Notes under the pieces: generated by a model | Seen by the model: the letters and a program-made list of their open reading frames with translations, nothing else | Databases searched by the model: none | What the model was told of the DNA's origin: nothing | In this document: positions 24,166 to 34,250 of the stretch, piece after piece | How the letters are laid out: each line of letters starts with the position of its first letter | Position numbering within the stretch: the stretch's first letter is position 1 | Assembly: GCA_002633005.1 (NCBI GenBank) | Contig: NMRA01000147.1 | Location: 496,001 to 560,000 of the forward strand | Origin: Phoronis australis | Lineage: Eukaryota > Phoronida > Phoronidae | Length of the DNA: 64,000 nt | Direction: 5' to 3' | Program-made: the position numbers and the translations under genes

Positions 24166-24882
24166 TCTTCTTCATAAGTAAACAACAATGATAAGTTTTA
24201 TAGAGAAACAGACTAAAATGATCTTTTTGCAGACAATACAATGTAACCTGTAGGAGTGCCCGAGGGTGTGTCGTGCGTAATTTTTTCCTGTGCTTCTATT
24301 ATCTGTATTTATGTGACTTGTATTAATAAAGTGTTAAAAAGACTTCGAGTCTTGCCTTTATGTAGCTTTGTATGTGTGTGCGTGGGCGTGTATGTGCGTG
24401 GGCGTGTGAGAGCGTGTGTATGTGCGTGCGTGTATATACTTGCTGCACAAATTGCAAAAGCTGGACAAGCATTTGTTTTTGGCAAGTCTGTTGCACAATC
24501 CCTAAAGAATTATTATTGGAATGAACTGCGAATTATTACTGTAACAAATAGCACTTGTGCCGAACTTGGCCTACGATACACGACTGGTTTGCTTCACTCC
24601 TCAACCAGCCGGTCACAGCCCACGTGACAAACAATTAAAAATTTACAAACAATATCTAGTATACAAAGTCCATGTTACTCATATAATTACGTATGAACGG
24701 CAAGAGTTACAAAACGACCCGGGGAAAAAACCACCACCACAGAAATTTACCCGCTTGTCAGCAGGCGGTACATATAGGCCTACGCTTCCAGTCACCGTGT
24801 GGTGAAAAGGAAGATATCCCATGTGATTTGCGCATGTCAGTTTCAATAATCCGTATAAAATGCGCATTTGCAGATCCATGGC
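24166..24882. other. Intergenic with a GT-rich tract
   Basis: A TGTGTGCGTGGGCGTG-type tract runs from about 24368 to 24435. The stretch before it, ending in TTAATAAAGTGTT, may be the 3' tail of the LINE. Nothing else is recognised. Confidence 0.4.
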
Positions 24883-25785
24883 CTATTTTGTTTTGTAGCA
24901 AAATCCAGTGCCTTCCAATTCCTTGTCAACCCACTCGCCAATCGCGTTAGTGATTTCTACTGGCAGACCTTCCTTCCAGTCACCCACGACGCCCTTGCGG
25001 AAGAACGGGCACCCTCCTTTGTCCATCAAGACGGATTCCAGGGGTTGGGTACTGGGGCACTTTCTCATGTTTTCAATGGAGCTCAACTCCGCAATCGATT
25101 GTACCTGCTTTGGCGTAACCTGTTTCCCCATGAAGTCGGCGATTCTACCGATTTCTTTCTCCAGGTCTCTCTTCATGTCTTCGTAATGTACGACTAACAG
25201 AGGCATATCTTCTCTGTGCTCCCACCAAGACTTGTACATGCTTGGATACGTACCACAACCGTAGGGAAGGTCGCCCTTCATCATGCACTGTACGAAATCT
25301 TCTAAGGTACCTCGAAACGGTTCATACATCTTCGTTGATGTGAAAAACGGGTACATACTATTGACGACATCTTTCGGGTTTCTCACTTGTAAGATGACCT
25401 TGACCTTGCCTTCTTGCACTGCGCGTGGCGCACATTGCCAATGCAAGTGTGTGTTGAACAATCTTGGGCTTGCCTTATTCTTCCATCTCTCCACGATCAT
25501 GCTATTTGACTGGTGTGCTCTTCCAGTAATAAGGTTGTTATCGAGCTCCAGAAATTCAACGTGGTCGCCCAAGTATTTCTTTTCCAATGCTTGTTTATCG
25601 CCATCGAGAACAAGGAGTGTCAGGATGTACTTCAGCCAGTGTGTTCCTGTCTTCACATGACTGGCTACAAGAACATCCGATTCACGCATTTCCAAATTTG
25701 GAATCATTTCCGCCAGTCTTTCATAATCGTAGGTTGTTTTCTTAAATTTGATCCCTTTGTAGACAAAGTACTGGTTCTGTGGTGC
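24883..25785 (-). CDS. Cytosolic sulfotransferase (SULT family), large 3' exon
   Basis: SULTs transfer sulfate from PAPS to small hydroxyl or amine acceptors in the cytosol. The exon is open for 300 codons, from a CATTTAG acceptor after 25785 to TAG at 24883. An internal Met at 25707 would drop the conserved YKGIKF segment, so the true start must lie in an upstream exon, which I could not place. Counting from that internal Met: the 5'-phosphosulfate loop is KTGTHW (19-24, usually SGTTW); the catalytic His is His87 in NTHLHW; the 3'-phosphate motif is RNPKDVVNSMYPFF (109-122, with Ser117); YEDMKRD is at 175-181; and RKGVVGDWK (237-245) is the second PAPS motif. Length and motif order match complete family members, and there is no frameshift. 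The substrate cannot be told from sequence. Confidence 0.88.
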   Translation of the reverse strand, partial: APQNQYFVYKGIKFKKTTYDYERLAEMIPNLEMRESDVLVASHVKTGTHWLKYILTLLVLDGDKQALEKKYLGDHVEFLELDNNLITGRAHQSNSMIVERWKNKASPRLFNTHLHWQCAPRAVQEGKVKVILQVRNPKDVVNSMYPFFTSTKMYEPFRGTLEDFVQCMMKGDLPYGCGTYPSMYKSWWEHREDMPLLVVHYEDMKRDLEKEIGRIADFMGKQVTPKQVQSIAELSSIENMRKCPSTQPLESVLMDKGGCPFFRKGVVGDWKEGLPVEITNAIGEWVDKELEGTGFCYKTK

Positions 25786-25979
25786 CTAAATGAAAACGAA
25801 CAAGTAAATCAGAGTTGTAAAGTAGACTATAGCGAGAAACATGATGTCAGTTCGGGACATTCGGCACTTGGTCAAAATTCCCATGGGAGTTCGCACTGAA
25901 AATGTTTCCGCACGTATTGTCAAACACAGGTGCTGATGAAAACATTTGTATCAGTATTACCGGGATTTTCCGTAGATAA

Positions 25980-26400
25980 GTCCATCCAATGAAACGCCCA
26001 AGGACGTTTATTCGGGAAATTATGCCGAATACACGACCAGGGTCGTTTATTTGGTGTTACAACTTGTGGTGCCAAGTGTCCAGACAGTGGGGCGTTTATT
26101 TGGAAATTTTTGTCTTCGAAGCCCACTCAGCGTCAACTTTTTGTCACCAATTCATCTTTGTGGAGCATTTATTATTTATACAAAAACGAACAGGGTGTTG
26201 GCAACCTATGCATTTATCAACATAATATTAAAAAAAACGCAGTTTTAAGTAAAAAGTTGTCAAAGTCAGCAAGCTTATGACTTTCTGTTTACACGCCCCT
26301 TATCCCAATAAACACTCGGGCGTTCATTTGGTATTGCTAAAACACTTGAAATTTTTTCATTTGCCGAATACACGCCCATGGGCTTATCAACGGAAATTCC
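25980..26400. repeat. Spaced copies of a GGGCGTTTATTYGG-type word
   Basis: Related words recur in both orientations: GGACGTTTATTCGG (26004), CCGAATACACG and GGTCGTTTATTTGG (26029-26055), GGGGCGTTTATTTGG (26090), CACGCCCCTTATCCCAATAAACACTCGGGCGTTCATTTGG in two halves (26293-26330), and CCGAATACACGCCC (26364-26377). The sequence between them is not obviously repeated. It may be a decayed inverted-repeat element or several small ones. Confidence 0.5.
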
Positions 26401-27076
26401 CAGTATCTGTGACGGATCAAGTAGGTCATGTTCAGAGCTTGCTTTATTCTGTTGGTTGAGATGTCAAGTTGTGTACCCAAAATAAAATGCAACTTTCTGA
26501 TTTCGTTCAATCTATCTCATTACTAATGAGGTCGCGTATGTGGCTTTATTTTATCATTACCATTGAACTAAAATACAAAATTCGTTGTGCATCGAGAAAC
26601 GTGATATTCCATTTAACTACGTTCTCGATTGAAAGCTTACAAACCTCTGATTTGCTTATGTCGAGATTGGTCGAGTGACTCTAAAGTTACAAGTTAAGGT
26701 ATACCTAATCATGGAAATAAGTGTAAAAGTAGTATTAGCACAACTGAAAAGTCCAACAGTCATCATACCCAGATTAGATGTTGCATAATCAAAGTGGTTC
26801 CTTTGGACTCGGCTACGTACGAGTTGTTGTCAGTGAATTTTGATATGTTTAAACCATATTATATTAAAAGTTTGTTAATCTTGATGCTATAGTTGTGAAG
26901 GTAAAGCTATGTGTCAATATCGCGATGCATGATCTTGGTGACATCATTGAGAGGGAGATAATTCCCCATACATGTTTCAAGTACGGCTACGAAAAGATCT
27001 CTCAATGTTCGTATACAGGCCATAGTCCCAGCTCTCCTATCTTTCACCTCCGTGGCTACTTTCGGGGGGGGGGGGG

Positions 27077-27187
27077 NNNNNNNNNNNNNNNNNNNNNNNN
27101 NNNNNNNNNNNNNNNNNNNNNNNNNNNNNNNNNNNNNNNNNNNNNNNNNNNNNNNNNNNNNNNNNNNNNNNNNNNNNNNNNNNNNNN
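27077..27187. other. Assembly gap
   Basis: A run of 111 N bases bounded on both sides by poly-G. The gap probably reflects failure to sequence through G-rich DNA; its true length is unknown. Any reading frame crossing it is meaningless. Confidence 0.98.
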
Positions 27188-27211
27188 GGGGGGGGGGGGG
27201 GGCTAAAGCCC

Positions 27212-27282
27212 ATGTGCGTCCTAGCACTGAAAAAAGTGGGAGGGGGGTTAGCCCCGCAGCTCCCTATGGTGCGCTGCTCATG
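27212..27282 (-). repeat. Short GC-rich inverted-repeat element, family D copy 1
   Basis: Contains TAGCACTGAAAAAAGTGGG, then TTAGCCCCGCAGC and CTATGGTGCGCTGC. The same blocks in the same order occur at 56383-56452, and in reverse at 51357-51421. It lies immediately beside the gap. Confidence 0.6.
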
Positions 27283-29768
27283 AGTTGATGTCATCCAGCA
27301 GGCTGTTTACATCTACTGTCTACATTGGACAGTATTAATTCTTGGATGGGTGTGTAAGTAATTAGCACAATACCAAGGACCATGGCTCCTACACCAGCAG
27401 GCAGCAGTTAGGAATTGAGGAAAGCCTAGTCAAGTGGCAAGTGTCATCATACTGACATATATGGAATTATTGACATGTACCTGAATCATTTTGTGCTTCC
27501 GCAAACAACAGTTTTGGGCCAGCTAGAATACTGATGAAGCCATATTTCCAGAGATTATTATTTTATCTTTATGTTATTTGTACACTCATATTTCTGTACC
27601 TTATCAGTCATAATAAATGACCTTATATCGCCTATACACGGTCTCCTTTGTATCTCTGGAAACGGAGCTTGCGACGCACCTATTATTTTCGGGACATATT
27701 CCAAGCATAAATTATTTGATGCGTGTGCGACTTCACAATGCCTGACCCTTGTTGCATTCATGTCTCAGATTCTGTTAAGAATTCTGAGCTCCTGGAATTT
27801 TTCGGTATTACATGGTCTAAGCCTGGGCTTAGGCTACTTCAAACAAATGGATCAACATTGAGAGCAATTAAAGTATCATTGCTGAGAAGGTTTTAAGTTT
27901 TGTGAAAAAACAGGGCTCTTCTAACACAAGCAGTGTTACAGACACCTTACACATGTAACAAAAACTTAAAGAGCTCTTAAAAAAGAAAAAGAACAAGGTA
28001 ATGAAGGAAACGATATTGAAGCTACTGGAAAATTAAGGAGATTGTCAATGTCAGTTCCATTGAACAGTGTTCAAAGAAATGTATACGTGTTGCCACCACA
28101 ATGGCTCATTTGCCACAAATCAAAGTCCATCAAAGAAAACTTAGCCTAGTTCCAAACTTTCTCTTGTAACTAGGCCTACCTTAGTTTAGACCAGAGAAGA
28201 AAAGAACCATTTTGTTTAATAAGTTTGGAGTATTAGAAGCCCGAATGTCAAAGGTGGCAGTAGTTTTTACTTTCATGTGAATGATCAACACTGCTTTATA
28301 TGAACTTCCAAGCTTATTTTCAGACCCATTTATGTAAAAACATGAGCAGTGTATGGAATTAAATATTAAAATGCAAATATTGTCATGTTCTGTATATCGT
28401 TATTCTTGACAATTCAGACGTTGCTCAGATTTCAGTGTCTCACATTTTAGAGACTCTTGAATTTGAGAATTGTTAGCACTGGAAAATTTTCTCTTCCAAT
28501 TATGTACAATCTAAAACAAGCGTCAAAAGGAATTTTAGGGCAAATAAGACGCTTTTCAATTTTACACAAAAGCTATTGCACAAATGAGCATTCCTCTATT
28601 TTCAAAGTCTGAACTACAGTATTAAGGACCATAAAGAATCCTCTATCTTAAATTGTTTGAAGGCAACTGTACAGTCCAATCAATGCTAGTAATGATGCTT
28701 ACTTTTGCTGAGCTCATTGACAATATTTCACTTGTTGGCCATACTGTGTGCTAAAGTGAAGAGCATTTTGGTTATGTTTCAGTAAAAAGGATTACTGTAA
28801 CAAGGCTGAAGTGTTTCGATGAAACGATATTCAGGTTGAATTTTTTTTATTCCGGGTAGGGTTTTTCAAAGTTTGTCATTAAAGATGGGCTCAACATTCG
28901 TGTTTCCTGGTCAACTCTTGGAAGACATTGAACCGTGTGTATGCAACCTGTACCGCGATCTCATCATCAACAGTTGACAAAGCACGTCACCACACATTTT
29001 TATTTGCTGTTACATGCCAACAGAGTAAACTACCAGTGTGCCATGCACAAACGAGCCTTGCAGCAGCATGTTAGTGTACCATCTCCAGTAAGTAATGGGC
29101 TTTGAACCTTTAGCCCCAGAAAATGTTAATTGCAAGTAGCATGGTTGAAGTAAAAATAAAGGGCTATTGTTTGAAGTCGGGCATGCCGTGTTCTAAGTAG
29201 TATGACTGTCGAGATTGTGTGAACACAGTTTCCCAAGAAACAACTTTTGATGACGAATATGATGAAGTGGATGAGGAAACATAAAAAGTATGTACTGTGT
29301 TGTTCAAGAACTTTAAATTTGAAGTCTAATGGAAAATCATTGACAACATTTTATCATGCTCGTGGCCCTCAGGGGTGCATGCTGTACATTCCCCTTTGAA
29401 AGTTGACAGTGAACGGCAATGTGAATAGTGATTACAAATTGTGACAATTAATGAAAGTGATGACAGTAAACTCATTGCAAAAGCGTTGGAAATGTATGTT
29501 GCTCATATGTAGCTTGTAATGCCAAATCATTTTCAAGTTCTGTACTTTTGTACTGTTCTTTTGGTAGGAGTTCAGAATATAGTATTGTGTTTTCTGGCCA
29601 ACAGTAGGCGATGCTAAAACTGTTCTTTTTCTCTTTTTTGATCGATTTTCCACCTAATGTCATAATATTTATCTCCTTTCTTGCGCAGTAACTTCAAATG
29701 AACAAAACCCAATCAAATTATCATTCAGTTTTTGTCTAGTGTTTTTGATTTTAGAAGACTGATTTTAT
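27283..29768. other. Intergenic, possible decayed coding sequence
   Basis: No gene is supported. Between about 28000 and 29300 there are broken frames, including one near 29160-29280 with several Cys residues followed by an acidic DDEYDEVDEE run. This faintly recalls the end of a Cys-rich transposon-associated protein, but stops interrupt it and I do not assign it. Confidence 0.35.
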
Positions 29769-30201
29769 GTGTCAAATTTTGCAAAAAGTCAGATGTTTGA
29801 GGTCCAATTTCTCGAAAACGTGCAAGTTAAACCTTGCGAACTTAGATTCTTAAAACTTAGTACTTAATGACTTTAGAAACATCAAAAATATTTTCTAGGC
29901 TTCCTAGAGACCAATGGCTTATTTAATCATATCATGCAGAGTTAAGTAATCAAGATAATGAGCAAACTACTCTTGTTGGTCACAATTTACATGAATTATG
30001 CAAATTCATGATGCGATGACCTGTTAACTGATTTCGTTATGTTCATTGACCACAAAAACATGGGTGTGTAATATCAAAATAATCTACATGTTTCTAAGGT
30101 CATTAAGTACTAAGTTTTAAGAATCTAAGTTCGCAAGGTTTAACTTGCACGTGTTCGAGAAATTGGACCTCAAACATCTGACTTTTTGCAAAATTTGGCA
30201 C
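29769..30201. repeat. Hairpin element with arms of about 114 bp
   Basis: The left arm (29769-29882) runs from GTGTCAAATTTTGCAAAAAG to GACTTTAGAAACAT. The right arm (30088-30201) is its close reverse complement, from ATGTTTCTAAGGTCATT to CTTTTTGCAAAATTTGGCAC. The arms enclose about 205 bp. They differ at only a few positions. There is no coding capacity. A MITE or inverted duplication is likely. Confidence 0.8.
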
Positions 30202-33200
30202 AGAATTGTAAATAATGGGGTGATTTACTTTTGCACAAATTATGCAAATTCATCATGCAGCATCCCGTTATTTCAGTAAGTTAACTGACCAAATATCAAT
30301 GTAACTGGGGTGACTGATACCACAGGTATTAAAGGGCAAGAAGAATTTTCAATAATGCCTGTCTCTGTTTGCAAATTTTCGATGCATCCAACTTCAAAGT
30401 AGCTCCGATAATTTTTTTTTCACATAAACACGGCTGCGAATATCAATACGCTTTGTCCTGTTGTGCCTGAATAGCAGTAGGACTTTCATTACTGATTGCC
30501 TCAGTTTGCATAATTTATGCCAGTTCTCCACGTTTCCACCTCCAAAGAAGCTCCACTAAATTCACTGACCATAGAAACATAGGTAAAACACCAAAATAAT
30601 ATACCTGCAGTGCTTGTAAGCCGGAAGCGATCAGTAAACATAGAATCTTGCATAGTACAGGTCTTCATTTGCATATTTTAGAAATGCTCATGTTTGTTTA
30701 AGATTATAACTCATATATACTCTTCAGGAGGTCACTTAAGTATAAAACAACCAAAAACCCTACCAAGAATTTGTAGGCACCAATTATTGGGTACTGGACG
30801 GACTGATTAGGCCTTTATCCAGGATTTCGAAAATAGGGTGTCCAAAATGGGGTTCCCAATATTCCAGGGCGTCCATGATTCCGGCGCATAACCCCCCACC
30901 CCCACCCCCACCCCCAGCAATCCCCCCCAAACACATATTTTTTACAAAAAATGCATAAACCAAGGTTTTTACATCTATGTTTACAAAACAGCCTTCTGTA
31001 GTGAGCATTTTTACTAAAGAAAACTGTGTTGACCAAGACTTTTACAATGCTATCAACCAAGTGTGAGCATAGCAACATTGTATATACGGTACTTTGTATA
31101 TACACTGTATATGCCTTTCTGCTTTGAAAAAACAGCCACCACTGTGAGTCTTCATAGGCTTCCTAGTAATCATTACAATGTGTGTGTCCGGCCAAACTTG
31201 AAAGGTTCCTATTGATAGTGGGCGTCCAAATGATACATTGGGCGTCCTTGCCCAGGACGTACGCTGCATAAAGGCCTGGGACTGATGCTTCACTAAAGAA
31301 AATAGACTCCTGGACAAACACATGCGGTACTTCTATTCCCTTTGAATGGACTTTGGCACAGAATCTATTATGTTGCATAATCTTTCCCATTTGCTATAGT
31401 ACGTATGCTCGCATCTGGTATCCAAATCATAGGTTACGCAATGAAACTGACAGGCAAGAAAATTCCGACTTAATCCTCCTTGTCGAAAGTATCTCGAGGA
31501 ATTTCATTTAGTGTCGGCACCGGAGACGGAATGGCTGTAACATAGTCTTATAAAAATCATATTGAATTAGACACAAACCATAATTAAGGAAAATTTGTTC
31601 TGGATATTCTATATTGGTTTAATTATTAGTTTTGTCTCTTTAGTAATTTTGGTTATCGGTCCTTCATTCTTGGTCATCAAGTTCGTCTACATCTAGATTT
31701 TATGACAATTTTCTGAATTGATGATTAATATCCAGAAATAATATTTGAGTTGAGATGACACATGTAGGTTACAGAATAAGATCACCAGTGGTTATTACTG
31801 CCACCAGATTCTCATTCTCCATGGGAACTAAGGGTAAGATATTTGGACAGTATGTCGATACATGTGATGAATTAAACCAAGTAAGCACAGCTCAGTAGTA
31901 CACGAACTACCTTACAAAATAAACAATGATGTGTTGAACGCCAACTTAATATTATGTTTAACATTTGTCCCATAGCCCCAAATGAACAAAGCGCATAGGT
32001 AACGATTAATACGCTCATACTCACCAATGACTCATCGTTGCCGGTTGACATGTTATAGGACGACTTGGGCCAAAAGATGCGCTGTGTGCGTGTTCGCGAC
32101 AGGCCAAGGCTCAGACAACTAAATAGTGGTCTGACGTCAAGGTAACACCCACTTCACACAGGATTGATATCACAAGGGAACGCCCGCCAGGTGGAGAATG
32201 GCAAGCACGGCGCTGTATGTTGTTTGAGTAGATTTTATACGTCCAGAATAGCAAAATAATAGCATAAGGTTTACAATGACTCCAGCGGCTTGAGAAATCT
32301 TACCGGTGATTTTACATCACTTGGTACGGGGAGCTCAGTGGCCGCCGTTGCATGAAACAGTCCCAAATAGGGACTCAACTAAGGTCCCTAAGTCTTTTTC
32401 CGTATTTGTGTCTTTATGGACTCACGGATGTAATATTTTACTATCATTTTATCTTTATTATGAGCTCCTCTTTGATTAATGACATTTTCTAATAACATAA
32501 CTAAACATTGAGCCCAGAATTCATTGAAAATAAATAGGGACCCAGTCCTTAAATGGGAGGTGTTGCATGAAAAGATCCATTATTTTCAATACAATTCAAT
32601 GTAGAGTCCACTCTCGATGTAAGTTGACTTAGTAATGGAATTGAAACAATACAAGAAAAGGCCGCCCAATCAGCGTTTCTGATTGGCTGGTCGAATTCTC
32701 AACAGGCAGCGCTTTACTTGAAACTGGCATGACTGGAGGAAGTGTAAGTGTGGTCTCTTGTACAGGGCAAATCGGTGCTTAAAATTTGTTCAGGAAATGT
32801 GAATCCCAGAAATTGTGATTGCTACATTTCGGAGTGCATCTTTCTACTGTCGATGATTTTTGTTTACGATACTATCCTGTATTCATACAGTATGAGTAAC
32901 ACACCGGTTAAATCTGCCAGATATGTGGTTATTGTACATGGGTGCTTCAAGCACGCGGCTATTAAACATTACTGCAGAAACGAAATAGTTGCTGCTACAC
33001 CACTTGCATGACAATGCTAAAAGTCGTTCATACTCCACCATTTTTCACGTTGTTGTAAAGCTAACCAATGACTGCCGAAGTTACATCAACCAATTCTAAA
33101 GCACGTGCTACTGCGTAATACCTGCGTGTTGGCTAGGCACCTAGGGAACCAGCGAGAGGTACAGAGCACTACTACAACGACGGTTTTCATTGGCTGTCAG

Positions 33201-33931
33201 CTGACAATTTTTAACCAGGAAGTTTGCGTGCGCTTGCTCACTAAATAAAAACATCCGGTAAATCCGGCGAACGTCGAATCTCTCTGGTAGGCAAGTTGTT
33301 TAAATTGCAATTTTACTAAGAAACAGGCGTGTAAGGGCATAGGCGGATTTAACCCCAGTAATTAAAATTATACGGATGAAAAAAGATTTAAAAGTGTGCA
33401 GTTTTAGTATTGGGGGCGGGAGGGGGGTGGGGGTGGGGCTCAAATCCAATTTCAAGTGTCAAATTCGGAACACGGCGCATTCGTAACGGAAGTAGGGCTA
33501 AGTATAGGCTCTCCCGCGATATCCCAGGCGACCGGCAGTGGCGCTGCGCACTACGAGTCTGTTTCCGTCGTCTGCTCCGCTGTGCAATGAAGAAAATTTA
33601 CTTCATTTTTTAAAGAAAATGGAACCTGAGTGACGATGAAAAACAGAAGCTGCTGGTAAGATGTGAATTTTAATCAACTCGCAATACTCTCTTTGTCAAA
33701 CCTTATCTTAAGACGATTTCCAAAGCAATCCCGTCATTATTGCCAACACGAAAAACGGATTTGGTCTTTTGGGCATTTGAAGACTATTTTAAATACGACA
33801 AATTTGTTAAGAATTGATGGCAAAAAATATAAAACGTGTAATAAGCATTACAAAAAGAAGTAAGTTTCGCGCTTAAACGCTGTGGACCATAAACAAGTAG
33901 GTCTCTTAGTATGAAAACCAGTAGTTAAATC
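30202..33931. other. Intergenic with diverged repeats
   Basis: Variants of the hairpin's loop sequence (TATGCAAATTCATNATG, then GACCA...ATATCA) recur near 30238, 30375 and 30510, suggesting an old tandem relationship. A CCACCCCCACCCCC stretch lies at about 30896-30915. No gene is recognised between 30640 and 33931. Confidence 0.4.
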
Positions 33932-34250
33932 GTGGTGGTGTAGTGGTAACGTACGCGCGCTCTATCTGCCAGGTCGTGAGTTCGATTCTTTGGTACTTCC
34001 TCTTTGACACATTCTCCGTGTTTTTTGCCTTTTTTTCTTGGATAATACTTCAGGAATCGAAGAAAATGCTCGATTTTTAGAGGTAAAAACAGAAAAATTC
34101 CTGGGTGGGAGGGGGGCAAACCTCCCGTCCGACCTCCCCCCAGTCGGTGCTATGCGCATCTACAATCGTGGTTCAGTTTGCGCAAATGCTTACAGCCGGA
34201 CAAAATGTTCGCCCCCCTTGTGATATCCTAGATCCGCCACTAAAGGGATG
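33932..34250 (+). repeat. tRNA-like head fused to a G-rich repeat
   Basis: GTGGTGGTGTAGTGGTAAC resembles a tRNA 5' half with an A box. About 40 bases on, GTGAGTTCGATTC resembles a B box, but the T-arm pairing is poor and no acceptor stem closes. Further on, GGGAGGGGGGCAAACC and a terminal ATCCTAGATCCGCCAC match the ends of other dispersed elements in the window. Probably a SINE-like head next to, or fused with, another repeat. Confidence 0.35.

Noticed and set aside
29160-29285. Cys-rich stretch followed by an acidic run, like the end of a CXC-type protein
   Set aside because: Interrupted by stops and too short to assign; kept only as a remark.
33932-33993. Functional tRNA gene
   Set aside because: A- and B-box words are present but the T stem pairs poorly and no acceptor stem closes.
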